DNA of 64,000 bases from an uncultured Oscillospiraceae bacterium (GTDB taxonomy: Bacteria; Bacillota; Clostridia; Oscillospirales; Oscillospiraceae), in NCBI GenBank assembly GCA_947632175.1, contig CANROC010000016.1:1-64000 (forward strand). Reading direction: 5' to 3'. The notes under the pieces are model-generated. The model was not told the DNA's origin. It saw nothing but the letters and a program-made list of their open reading frames with translations, and searched no databases. Positions 24,652-32,543 of this stretch are shown here, piece after piece. The position numbers were made by a program, and so were the translations under genes. Position 1 is the first letter of the stretch, and each line of letters opens with the position of its first letter.

Positions 24652-25935
24652 ATGAGCGAGCAGGGCATTGGCACCAAGTGCGTACAGGCCGGGTACACCC
24701 CCGGGAACGGGGAGCCGCGGCAGATCCCCATCATCCAGTCCACCACCTTCAAATACGACACCAGCGAGCACATGGGCAGGCTCTTCGACCTGGAGGAGTC
24801 CGGCTACTTCTACACCCGCCTCCAGAACCCCACCAACGACATGGTGGCGGCGAAGATCGCGGCGCTGGAGGGCGGCACGGCGGCCATGCTGACTTCCTCC
24901 GGCCAGGCGGCCAACTTCTACGCCGTCTTCAACATCGCCACCTGCGGGGACCATGTGGTGGCCAGCTCCACCATCTACGGCGGCACCTACAACCTCTTCC
25001 ACGTCACCATGCGGAAGATGGGCGTGGACTTCACCTTCGTTGCCCCGGACTGCACCCCGGAGGAGCTGGACGCCGCCTTCCGGCCCAACACCAAGGCCGT
25101 CTTCGGCGAGACCATCGCCAACCCCGCCCTCACGGTGCTGGACATCGAGAAGTTCGCCCGCGCCGCCCACGCCCACGGCGTGCCCCTCATCGTGGACAAC
25201 ACCTTCGCCACCCCGGTGAACTGCTGCCCCTTTGCATGGGGCGCGGACATCGTCACCCACTCCACCACCAAGTACATGGACGGCCACGGCGCCGGCGTGG
25301 GCGGCGCTATCGTGGACAGCGGCAAATTCGACTGGCTGGCCCACGCGGATAAGTTCCCCGGCCTCACCACGCCGGACGACAGCTACCACGGCGTCACGTA
25401 CGCCGAGAAATTCGGCCTGGGCGGGGCGTTCATCACCAAGTGTACCGCCCAGCTCATGCGGGACTTCGGCTCCATCCAGTCCCCGCAGAACGCCTTTATC
25501 CTGAACCTGGGGCTGGAGAGCCTCCACGTCCGGATGCCCCGCCACTGCGAAAATGCCCTGGCCGTGGCCAAATTCCTTAAGGACCACCCGAAGGTGAGCT
25601 TCGTCATCTACCCCGGCCTTGAGGGGGACAAGTACCACGAGCTGGCCGGGAAGTATATGCCGAATGGCACCTGCGGCGTGGTGAGCTTCGGCTTCAAGGG
25701 CGGCCGCCCCGCCGCCGAGACGTTCATGAAGCACTTAAGGCTGGGCGCCATCGAGACCCACGTGGCCGACGCCCGCACCTGCTGTCTCCATCCGGCCAGC
25801 GCCACCCACCGCCAGATGAACGACGAGGAACTGATCGCCGCCGGCATCACTCCGGACCTCGTCCGCATGTCCTGCGGCCTCGAGGACGCCGCCGACCTCA
25901 TCGCCGACATCGCCCAGGCGCTGGAGAAGGTGTGA
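24652..25935 (+). CDS. metY: O-acetylhomoserine sulfhydrylase (Cys/Met metabolism PLP enzyme)
   Basis: 427-residue PLP-dependent enzyme that makes homocysteine from O-acetylhomoserine and sulfide. The PLP lysine is in VTHSTTKYMDGHGAG (about residue 207). FYTRLQNPTNDMV and MLTSSGQAA near the N-terminus, VDNTFATPVNCCPF before the lysine, and the C-terminal CCLHPASATHRQMNDEEL are typical of the O-acetylhomoserine group. Length fits that group rather than the shorter cystathionine gamma-synthases. It is monocistronic, with its own promoter and terminator. Confidence 0.93.
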   Translation: MSEQGIGTKCVQAGYTPGNGEPRQIPIIQSTTFKYDTSEHMGRLFDLEESGYFYTRLQNPTNDMVAAKIAALEGGTAAMLTSSGQAANFYAVFNIATCGDHVVASSTIYGGTYNLFHVTMRKMGVDFTFVAPDCTPEELDAAFRPNTKAVFGETIANPALTVLDIEKFARAAHAHGVPLIVDNTFATPVNCCPFAWGADIVTHSTTKYMDGHGAGVGGAIVDSGKFDWLAHADKFPGLTTPDDSYHGVTYAEKFGLGGAFITKCTAQLMRDFGSIQSPQNAFILNLGLESLHVRMPRHCENALAVAKFLKDHPKVSFVIYPGLEGDKYHELAGKYMPNGTCGVVSFGFKGGRPAAETFMKHLRLGAIETHVADARTCCLHPASATHRQMNDEELIAAGITPDLVRMSCGLEDAADLIADIAQALEKV

Positions 25936-25950
25936 AAAAGTAGAAACGTT

Positions 25951-25986
25951 CAGGGGCCCGGCGCCGAACCGGGCCCCTGATTTTTG
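25951..25986 (+). terminator. metY terminator
   Basis: 11-bp perfect stem CAGGGGCCCGG / CCGGGCCCCTG, then ATTTTTG. Confidence 0.9.
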
Positions 25987-26435
25987 CGTTGGGGGCGGGC
26001 GTGATTGTTCGGAACCGGTTCATCATCCAACGCTCGCTTCCCCCCTGCCCCCCCTCCTACGAGGAGGGGGCACTAAGACCGGGATGGGTGCGTTTTATCG
26101 GAACCGCTCCGATATCGCAACCTCTTTTGCCCCTCCTAGGCCGGGGTGGTTTCGAAATACGCCTCCCGGAAGCCCCAGTTACGCCCAACGGGCTCGAATA
26201 CCCCGCCGCCGCGGCGGCACCCCTTTTTCCGAAAAAGGGGTCAAGGGGAATAAGGATGCGGCGCTTCGCGCCGCCGTTATAAAAATTGCGCCGCATTGCG
26301 GCGCAAACCTTTTAAAAGCCCCCTCCTCGTAGGAGGGGGGCAGGGGGGAAGCGAGCGTTGGATGCGGGGGCCCTTCCGGCGCTGCGCGCCACCTCCTCCA
26401 GGGGGGAGGTTAAAATGTTGCGGCTTATGCCGCCT
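25987..26435. repeat. Repeat-filled spacer after metY
   Basis: No gene. Two copies of the CTCCTCGTAGGAGGGGG module lie at about 26036-26070 (inverted) and 26322-26362. A TGCGCCGCATTGCGGCGCA hairpin (about 26287-26305) is followed by AACCTTTT. A longer block (26165-26290, with CGAATACCCCGCCG, CTTTTTCCGAAAAAGGGG and GCGGCGCTTCGCGCCGC) also occurs at 16320-16440. Confidence 0.75.
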
Positions 26436-28025
26436 TTACCCCTCTCCCGCCTGCGCCACCACCGCCTCGGCGGTGAGGATGCCGTCCAGGGCGGCGGAGG
26501 TGATGCCGCCGGCGTGGCCGGGACCCTCGCCGCAGGGGTAGAGGCCGGGGAGGGCCTGACGGGCGACGTCGCGGGGGATGCGCAGGGGAGAGGAGCTGCG
26601 GGTCTCCGGGGCGGTAAGCACCGCGCCACAAGCGTCGAAGCCCGCAAGACGCCGGCCCAGCTCCGGGAGGGCCAGCCGCAAGGGCGTCACGATCCGCTCC
26701 GGCAGGACCCGGCCCAGGTCCACATAGGCCACGCCGGGGCGGCAGGTGGGGGTCACCGTGGGGGCAAAGCGGGGCCCGCCGGGGGCGCTTAAGAAGTCCC
26801 CCACGGTCATGGCCGGGGCCAGATAGCCGCCTCCGGCGGCCTCGAAGGCCCGCCGCTCCAGCTCCCGCTGCCACTCCATCCCGCCCAGCGGCCCCGTATA
26901 GGGGAAGTCGGCGGGACTGAGACCGGCCAAGAGCGCCGCGTTGGCGTTCTCACCGCCTCGTCCGGAGTAGCTCATGCCGTTGGTGACGACGCCCTCGGGC
27001 TCGGAGGCCGCGCCCACCACGTACCCGCCGGGGCACATGCAGAAAGTGTACACATCCCCGGCAACGGTGTGGACCGCCAGCTTATAATCCGCCGCGCCCA
27101 GGGCCTTGAGGCCGGCGAAGGCGCCGTACTGGGCCCGGTCGATGTCCCTCTGCCGGTGCTCGATGCGCACGCCCATGGCGAAGGGCTTGGGCTCCATGGG
27201 GATCTGAAGGGCGTTAAGCCTCCGGAAAGTGTCCCGGGCGCTGTGGCCGGGGGCCAGGATCACCGTGTCGCAGGCGATCTCCTCCCCGCCGTTCACCATG
27301 ACCCCCGCCACCCGGCCCCGGCGCAGAAGGAGGTCCGTGACGCGCGCGCCGAAGCGCACCTCGCCGCCCAGGGCGACGATGTGCTCCCGGAGGTTTTTCA
27401 CCACGATCCGCAAGCGGTCCGTGCCCACGTGGGGCTTGGCATCATACGCCACGTTTTCCCTGGCCCCGAACTCCACGAACCGGTCCAGGATCCACTGGAC
27501 GCGGGGATTTTTGACGCCGGTGTTGAGCTTGCCGTCGGAGAAGGCCCCCGCGCCGCCCTCGCCGAACTGGACGTTGGAATCCGGGTCCAGAAGGCCCGTC
27601 TCCCAGAAGCGCTCCACGCTCCGGGCCCGGTCCTCCACGGCCTGGCCCCGCTCCAGAATGAGCGGCGGGACGCCGGCCATGGCCAGAGTGAGCCCCGCGA
27701 ACATCCCCGCCGGTCCGAAGCCCACGATGACCGGGCGGTTGACTGGCGCCTTCGCGGCCCTGGGCGGGGCGTAGCCCTCCACCGGCGCGGGAGCAATATG
27801 GCCGCCGGCGCGGCGCAGGACGGCGTCCTCGCCGCCGTCCAGGGACACGTCTACGGTGTAAATAACGCGCACGTCGGTTTTCTTCCGGGCGTCCACGGAC
27901 CGGCGGCGGACGGTAAAGGCGGTAAACGCCCCCGCGTCTACCCCCAGCGCCCTGGCTACGGCGCGGCGCAGGGCTTGAGGGCCGTCCTCCCGGGCGGGGA
28001 GGGAGAGGTCGCGGACGCGGATCAT
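26436..28025 (-). CDS. FAD-dependent dehydrogenase (COG2509-like)
   Basis: 529 residues. The N-terminal domain of about 95 residues precedes the FAD-binding Rossmann motif VIVGFGPAGMFAGLTLAMAG. Conserved blocks include NVQFGEGGAGAFSDGKLNTG and EGPGHAGGITSAALDGI near the C-terminus, which carries the second FAD contact. Members are uncharacterised flavoproteins thought to act as dehydrogenases. The start is ATG 28025, overlapping the stop of the upstream FAD gene as ATGA. The two flavoproteins are translationally coupled, which suggests a shared redox task that I cannot name. Confidence 0.88.
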   Translation of the reverse strand: MIRVRDLSLPAREDGPQALRRAVARALGVDAGAFTAFTVRRRSVDARKKTDVRVIYTVDVSLDGGEDAVLRRAGGHIAPAPVEGYAPPRAAKAPVNRPVIVGFGPAGMFAGLTLAMAGVPPLILERGQAVEDRARSVERFWETGLLDPDSNVQFGEGGAGAFSDGKLNTGVKNPRVQWILDRFVEFGARENVAYDAKPHVGTDRLRIVVKNLREHIVALGGEVRFGARVTDLLLRRGRVAGVMVNGGEEIACDTVILAPGHSARDTFRRLNALQIPMEPKPFAMGVRIEHRQRDIDRAQYGAFAGLKALGAADYKLAVHTVAGDVYTFCMCPGGYVVGAASEPEGVVTNGMSYSGRGGENANAALLAGLSPADFPYTGPLGGMEWQRELERRAFEAAGGGYLAPAMTVGDFLSAPGGPRFAPTVTPTCRPGVAYVDLGRVLPERIVTPLRLALPELGRRLAGFDACGAVLTAPETRSSSPLRIPRDVARQALPGLYPCGEGPGHAGGITSAALDGILTAEAVVAQAGEG

Positions 28026-29218
28026 GCCCTTACCCCCAGCTGTCCCGCCAGACGGCCGCTGGACCAGGCCCACTGGAGGTTGTAGCCGCCGCAGTCGCCG
28101 TCCACGTCCAGCACCTCGCCGCAGGCGAAAAGGCCGGGGACCAGGCGGCTTTCCAGCGTCCAGGGGTCAAATTCCGCCGTCCGGACGCCCCCGGCGGTGA
28201 CCTGGGCGCTCTCCATGCCCAGCGTCCCGGTGGCGGCCAGCTCCACACACTTGACGGCCCGGGCCGCGCGGGCCAGGTCCCCGTCCGTCAGCTCGGCGAT
28301 GGGGCGGTCCAGCTTGTAACCCAACGAGACCAGCAGGGTCCGGCCAAGCTTGTTGTGGAGGATGCCGGTGAGGAGATTTTCCACGGTGAGGCCGGAATCC
28401 CGGCGGGCTAGGAGCAGCGCCTCCAGCTCCGAAAGCGCCGTCTCCCGGAGGAGGTCCAGCCGGATGACGCCCGCGCTTACCCGCGCGGCCTCGCGGGAGA
28501 TATCGAAAATCGCGGGGCCGGAAAGGCCGTATTCGGTGAACTGCACCTCCCCGGCGCTCCGGCACACCTCGCGCCCGCCGTCGAAAAGCGCCACGGCGGC
28601 GTCGGCCCGGACGCCCTTCAGCGGGCGGGTGAGGGCGTTGTCGGTCTTCAGCGGCACCAGGGAGGGCGTCCGGGGGACGCAGGTGTGGCCCAGGGTCTGG
28701 AGAAGCCGGTACCCGTCAGCGCCGCCGCCGAACCGGGGCGACGCCTCCCCGCCGGCGGCCACGATGAGCTTCTGGCAGAAGAGCGTTCCGGCGGTGGTGG
28801 CGACCTCAAAAGAGTCGTCCATGCACCGCACGCCGGTGACGGCGGTGTCACAGCGGACGTCGGATACCCGCCCGGCGGCGAAGCGCAGTACGTCCACCAC
28901 GCTTCCGGCCTGGTCGGAGTGGGGGTAGACGCGCCCAGAGACCTCCGCGACGGTGAGCAGGCCCAGCTCCCGGAAAAACCGGAGGGTATCCTCTACGCCG
29001 AAGCGCGTGAGGGCCGGCAGGACGAAGTCCCCATCCTCCCCGCGGTAGTGGGCGGGGGAGAGGTCGAGGTTTGTAAGATTGCACCGCCCGTTCCCCGAGA
29101 CCGCCAGCTTCCGCCCCACCCGGGGGCCTTTCTCCAGCACGGTCACACGCCCAAGCTTCGCGGCCTCAATGGCGGCAACAAGCCCCGCCGCGCCGCCTCC
29201 GACGATCAAAATATCCAT
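28022..29218 (-). CDS. NAD(P)/FAD-dependent oxidoreductase (YhiN/HI0933 family)
   Basis: 398 residues. The FAD motif MDILIVGGGAAGLVAAIEAA starts the protein. The family blocks GRKLAVSGNGRCNLTN, FTEYGLSGPAIFDISR and GLFACGEVLDVDGDCGGYNL all appear in order. Biochemical role is unknown. ATG 29218 is chosen over an upstream TTG because AAAGGGG lies 7 bases ahead and the -10 box TATAAT (29249-29254, minus strand) lies only about 30 bases upstream. It is first in a two-gene operon with the COG2509 protein. Confidence 0.9.
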   Translation of the reverse strand: MDILIVGGGAAGLVAAIEAAKLGRVTVLEKGPRVGRKLAVSGNGRCNLTNLDLSPAHYRGEDGDFVLPALTRFGVEDTLRFFRELGLLTVAEVSGRVYPHSDQAGSVVDVLRFAAGRVSDVRCDTAVTGVRCMDDSFEVATTAGTLFCQKLIVAAGGEASPRFGGGADGYRLLQTLGHTCVPRTPSLVPLKTDNALTRPLKGVRADAAVALFDGGREVCRSAGEVQFTEYGLSGPAIFDISREAARVSAGVIRLDLLRETALSELEALLLARRDSGLTVENLLTGILHNKLGRTLLVSLGYKLDRPIAELTDGDLARAARAVKCVELAATGTLGMESAQVTAGGVRTAEFDPWTLESRLVPGLFACGEVLDVDGDCGGYNLQWAWSSGRLAGQLGVRA

Positions 29219-29248
29219 TCCTCCGCCCCTTTCATCCAATGATGGGGC

Positions 29249-29254
29249 ATTATA
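29249..29254 (-). promoter_or_regulatory. -10 box of the flavoprotein operon
   Basis: TATAAT on the minus strand, preceded by TGG. No good -35 is seen in the GC-rich upstream sequence. Confidence 0.45.
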
Positions 29255-29269
29255 CCACGCCCGCGCCCG

Positions 29270-29925
29270 GATTGCAAGGGCGACGAAAAAAAGGCCGCCG
29301 CGGCGGCGGGGTATTCGAGCCCGTGGAGCGTAACGGATGCTTCCGGTAAACCGGATGTGTTGCGTGCGGGCCGCCAGGAGTGGCGGCCCCTACAGGGTAA
29401 GTTATGGGAAACGTTCCAATAATTCGCGTCTGCCTCCGTCCCAGTGCCCCCTCCTCGTAGGAGGGGGGCAGGGGGGCAGCGAGCGTTGGACGACAGAACG
29501 GTTCCGGCAAATCGAACCCGTTCCATTTACGCCGTAGGGGTCGCCGTCTCGGCGACCCGCGTTTCGATGATTTCCCATGTCGGTTGAATGGGATAACCTC
29601 CCACATCCCCCGTAGGGGCGGACCCATGTGTCCGCCCGTGCCCACGTTGCGTGACGGAAACGGTTCCGATAAAACGGTACATGCCGGTCAACGAAAGCAT
29701 GGTCCGCCGTGGGCAGCGGCCCGTACGGCGGTGATTGGGACGTGTCAATTTTCGATAGGCGGGTCGCCGGGGACGGCGACCCCTACGGACAAAATAGATG
29801 CCCTCACCCTGCCCATCGCTTCGCGCGGGCACCCCTCCCGGAGGGAGGGGCTTTGGTGCAGAACGGCGGCGGGCGGGTTTGGAACCCGCCCCTGCAAAAA
29901 ATACTTCAAAATACTAAAATAATAC
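29270..29925. repeat. Repeat-filled spacer next to spoVT 3' end
   Basis: No gene. In order there are a GCCGCCAGGAGTGGCGGCC module (about 29368-29394), CTCCTCGTAGGAGGGGGGC (29450-29470), GTAGGGGTCGCCGTCTCGGCGACCC (about 29534-29558) and GTAGGGGCGGACCCATG + TGTCCGCCC (about 29612-29637). Further on come GGGTCGCCGGGGACGGCGACCC (about 29760-29785) and GGGCGGGTTTGGAACCCGCCC (about 29871-29891). The last module and its flank (CTTTGGTGCAGAACGGC) recur inverted at 44160-44215, just before another copy of the promoter/RNA element. Confidence 0.8.
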
Positions 29926-29954
29926 TTGACAAATCACTCATTTTGTGGTATAAT
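29926..29954 (+). promoter_or_regulatory. Perfect consensus promoter of RNA element copy 2
   Basis: TTGACA, 17 bases, TATAAT. Predicted transcription start about 29961. It reads toward the end of the recombinase-spoVT fusion on the other strand. Confidence 0.85.
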
Positions 29955-29960
29955 ACGCAC

Positions 29961-30165
29961 ATCAGAAGAAAGCGGACAAACCCCCATCGAGCATTTTTTC
30001 CGGCGGCATGTACGTCGGGAAAAATACCTTTTGTCACGCAAGTGTGCCGCTTGCGGCGCGCGCAGCGTGACAGCAGGAAGACCTCCGGGAAAAGCCCGCA
30101 GGCTTTTCCCAGAGGTCTTCCGCACGTTCTCCTTTGGCCGAAAAATGGCGCAGCCATTTTTCGCC
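29961..30165 (+). ncRNA. Candidate structured RNA, copy 2
   Basis: After the promoter come GAAGAAAGCGGACAAAC and a block shared with two other loci (ATCGAGCATTTTTTCCGGCG, then GCATGTACGTCGGGAAAAAT). Three helices follow. P1 is GTCACGC (30033-30039) with GCGTGAC (30065-30071), enclosing AGTGTGC and an inner hairpin. P2 is 21 bp with one mismatch (30076-30096 with 30101-30121) and loop CGCA. After GCACGTTCTCC, P3 spans 30136-30165. Copy 4 forms the same helices from unrelated stem sequence. No open reading frame is conserved between copies. Transcription is inferred from the promoter. Confidence 0.65.
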
Positions 30166-30169
30166 AGCT

Positions 30170-32320
30170 TCAGTTTTCCATCTGCTTCCCCAAGAATCCG
30201 GCTACGGTCTGGGCGAGCTTGTACTCCACCTCGCCTGCGGTGCTGTCGCCCTCGGCGAAGAAGAGGACACAGCCCATGACGTCGCCCTCGGTGAGGATGG
30301 GCGCGGCCACGGTGACGGCGTACTTCTCCGCGCCGTCGGCGGGGCTCATGGGCTTCTCCCCTTGGCCCCGGTGGTAGACCTGGCGGCCCTCCATGACGGC
30401 CTCCAGCTCGGGGCTGACGGCCTTGCCGTAAAGCTCCCGGCGGTTGACGCCGCACACGGCGATGACCGTGTCCCGGTCGCAGATGGCCGCCGGCAGGCCC
30501 GTGGACTTGCTCAGCGTCTCGCACATCTGCCCGGCAAAGTCGCTGAGCTCTCCCATGGGGGAGTATTTCTTGAAAATGACCTCCCCGTCCTTCTCCGTGT
30601 ATATCTCCAAGGGGTCGCCGTCGCTGACAACATGGACATGGTAGACCTTGTCCCCGTGGTGGACGGAGGACTGGATGACGGCTGTCGGTGCGTTATCCGC
30701 CATGTCCGGCTCAAAATTTGCGTTTGCCGGGAGCGTCCCGCATTGGAGAAGACTGTCGATGTCGGCCCGGAGCTGGACCTCGATGTGGTCCTCGAAGACC
30801 CGGATCTTTTTCACGATGAGTTGGATGTCGTTCCGGTCCAGCTTCTCCTTGCTCAGAATGTCGTCGAAGACCTCCATAGCGGTTTTTGCCGCCCGGTTGA
30901 CGCGGATGATGGTGTTGCGCCGGTCTTCGGTGAGGCGCAGCTGGTTCTCGATGCCCTCGATGCGGCGCAGAAGATCGTCCTCCAGCTCGTCGTAGGTCTC
31001 CTCCAGCGCCTCCTCCCGGTCCGGGTGCCTCATGATGTCCCGGATGCGCTGGCGTTTGGTGGCCCGAAGCTCCTCCCGTAGGTCCCGGAGGACCTCCTCC
31101 AGATTGGCCGCCGCCCGTTCCGCCTCGGCCACGTCCTCCCGCTCGCTTTCCAGCTCCCGGTTGAGCCGGTCCAGCATGGCGGAGGAGTTGTCCCTGACCT
31201 TCCGAACGTAGATCTTCAAAAGCTCGTCCAGCTTGTCCACGCGGATGTGGTGGCTGGTACAGCCCTTGAGCCCCCGGCGGTGGTAGAGTCCGCACCGGTA
31301 GGCGTCCCTGAGGTCGGCGCGGCTCATGGCGAACATGGGGCTCCCGCAGTCGCCGCACTCCAGGAAGCCGGAGTAGGCGTTGTCGTACTTCTTCTGTCCC
31401 CGGTAGTGGGCGGTGGTGCGCTCGGCAAGCTGGGCGCGGGCGATGGCGAAAGTCCGGTAGTCGATGACGGCCTGGTGGTGGTTTTCAATGACGATGTGGT
31501 CCTGCGCGTCGCGCTTCACGTCCCGGCCGTTGATCTTCCCCCGGGTATATTTGCCCTGCCGGAGGGTGCCGATGTAGAAGTCGTTTTTCAAAATGCTCTC
31601 CACGGTCATAATGGCCCACTCCCGGCGGGCCTCCCGGGTGGAGTCCAGGCCCTCCGCCTCCCGGCGCTGCCTCTCGGACATGCGCGGCGTGGGGACGCCC
31701 TCGTCGGTGAGGTAATTGGCGATGCGCTTGTAGCCCCAGCCGGAGATGTATAATTGGAAGATATCTCGCACGATCTGGGCCTCAGTGGGGACCACTTCAA
31801 ACTCCTGACGCTGGTTGACGATGTACCCGTAGGGCGCGGCGCAGATCCACTTCCCGTCCTCCTGGCGCCGGCGTATGACGGACTTGACCTTTTTGCTGGC
31901 GTCGGTGACAGGCATCTCGTTGATGAGGAACTGGAACTGGATCTTCAGCCAGTCATCGTCGTTGGGGAAGTCGATGTTGTCCCCTATGGAGATGATGCGC
32001 ACCCCGGCGTCCCGCAGGTCCTCCAGCTCCACCAAGCCCCGGGAGTTGCGGCGGGAGAAGCGGGAGAAGTCTTTCACCACTAAGATGTCCAGCCGGTGCT
32101 CCACAAGCTCCCGCCGCATTTTCCGGTAGCCCTCCCGCTGTTCAAAGGTGTAGCCGGAGCGGTCCCGGTCCTCGTAGAAGGTCAGCGCGCTTCCCGGGAA
32201 CCGGCGCTTCACAAAGTCCTCGATGATGGCTTTCTGGTTCTCAATGGACGTATTGTCCCGGTCCAGCTCCTCATCCACGGAAATCCGGCAGTACCCGGCG
32301 ATGTCGTATGTTTCTGTCAA
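30170..32320 (-). CDS. Large serine recombinase fused in frame to the C-terminal part of SpoVT
   Basis: 716 residues with two origins. Residues 1-570 are a large serine recombinase. Arg12 and catalytic Ser14 lie in GYCRISVDEE, with DFSRFSRRNSRGL and IGDNIDFPNDDDW in the catalytic domain. A recombinase domain (about 165-280), a zinc ribbon (CGDCGSPMF..YRCGLYHRRG..C, about 318-350) and a coiled coil (about 365-450) follow. From residue 571 the sequence is SpoVT: LEIYTEKDGEVIFKKYSP (end of the AbrB fold), ELSDFAGQ, ICDRDTVIAVCG, and AGFLGKQMEN, as in the C-terminal GAF domain of SpoVT. The junction is at the 13-bp core 30612-30624. The start is TTG 32320, with GGTGAT upstream. Confidence 0.92.
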   Translation of the reverse strand: MTETYDIAGYCRISVDEELDRDNTSIENQKAIIEDFVKRRFPGSALTFYEDRDRSGYTFEQREGYRKMRRELVEHRLDILVVKDFSRFSRRNSRGLVELEDLRDAGVRIISIGDNIDFPNDDDWLKIQFQFLINEMPVTDASKKVKSVIRRRQEDGKWICAAPYGYIVNQRQEFEVVPTEAQIVRDIFQLYISGWGYKRIANYLTDEGVPTPRMSERQRREAEGLDSTREARREWAIMTVESILKNDFYIGTLRQGKYTRGKINGRDVKRDAQDHIVIENHHQAVIDYRTFAIARAQLAERTTAHYRGQKKYDNAYSGFLECGDCGSPMFAMSRADLRDAYRCGLYHRRGLKGCTSHHIRVDKLDELLKIYVRKVRDNSSAMLDRLNRELESEREDVAEAERAAANLEEVLRDLREELRATKRQRIRDIMRHPDREEALEETYDELEDDLLRRIEGIENQLRLTEDRRNTIIRVNRAAKTAMEVFDDILSKEKLDRNDIQLIVKKIRVFEDHIEVQLRADIDSLLQCGTLPANANFEPDMADNAPTAVIQSSVHHGDKVYHVHVVSDGDPLEIYTEKDGEVIFKKYSPMGELSDFAGQMCETLSKSTGLPAAICDRDTVIAVCGVNRRELYGKAVSPELEAVMEGRQVYHRGQGEKPMSPADGAEKYAVTVAAPILTEGDVMGCVLFFAEGDSTAGEVEYKLAQTVAGFLGKQMEN
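30612..30624 (+). repeat. attachment core, left (recombinase/spoVT 3' junction)
   Basis: GGGTCGCCGTCGC on the plus strand. It is identical to 38556-38568; the next bases differ on both sides (G..T here, C..G there), so the identity is exactly 13 bases. Confidence 0.9.
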
Positions 32321-32356
32321 TTAATATCACCACGCTTGCCTTAGTTTGCAGATAAT

Positions 32357-32385
32357 ATTGTATCACGATCTCAGGGAAACAGCAA
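32357..32385 (-). promoter_or_regulatory. Recombinase promoter
   Basis: Minus strand TTGCTG, 17-base spacer, TACAAT, giving a leader of about 30 bases before the TTG start at 32320. Confidence 0.6.
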
Positions 32386-32435
32386 GAACGATTTGTGCCT
32401 TGCGCAAAAATCGTTCTATGATAGAAAAACGTAAA

Positions 32436-32530
32436 AAGTTGCAAAAATCTATTATAGGCTCTTGACCTTTGGCATATTATTTGCTATTCTATGGTTGAAA
32501 ACCGCGTCAAGTTGCAATAATCTATTATAG
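32436..32530 (+). promoter_or_regulatory. ATPase promoter flanked by 22-bp direct repeats
   Basis: AAGTTGCAAAAATCTATTATAG (22 bases; 32436-32457) recurs with one mismatch at 32509-32530. Between them is a promoter TTGACC-17-TATTCT (32462-32490). The downstream repeat falls in the leader, 14 bases before the GTG start. The arrangement suggests a pair of regulator binding sites bracketing the promoter. Confidence 0.6.
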
Positions 32531-32543
32531 ACGAGGTGATTTT

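Noticed and set aside
29706-30377. Open frames across RNA element copy 2 (including one starting at 29926)
   Set aside because: Frames are not conserved in copies 3 and 4, whereas helices are; they are by-products of GC-rich hairpins.
30170-32320. Reading the recombinase-spoVT fusion as a normal two-domain regulator
   Set aside because: The junction falls exactly on a 13-bp repeat that also marks the end of the spoVT 5' fragment 8 kb away, so the fusion is the product of site-specific integration.
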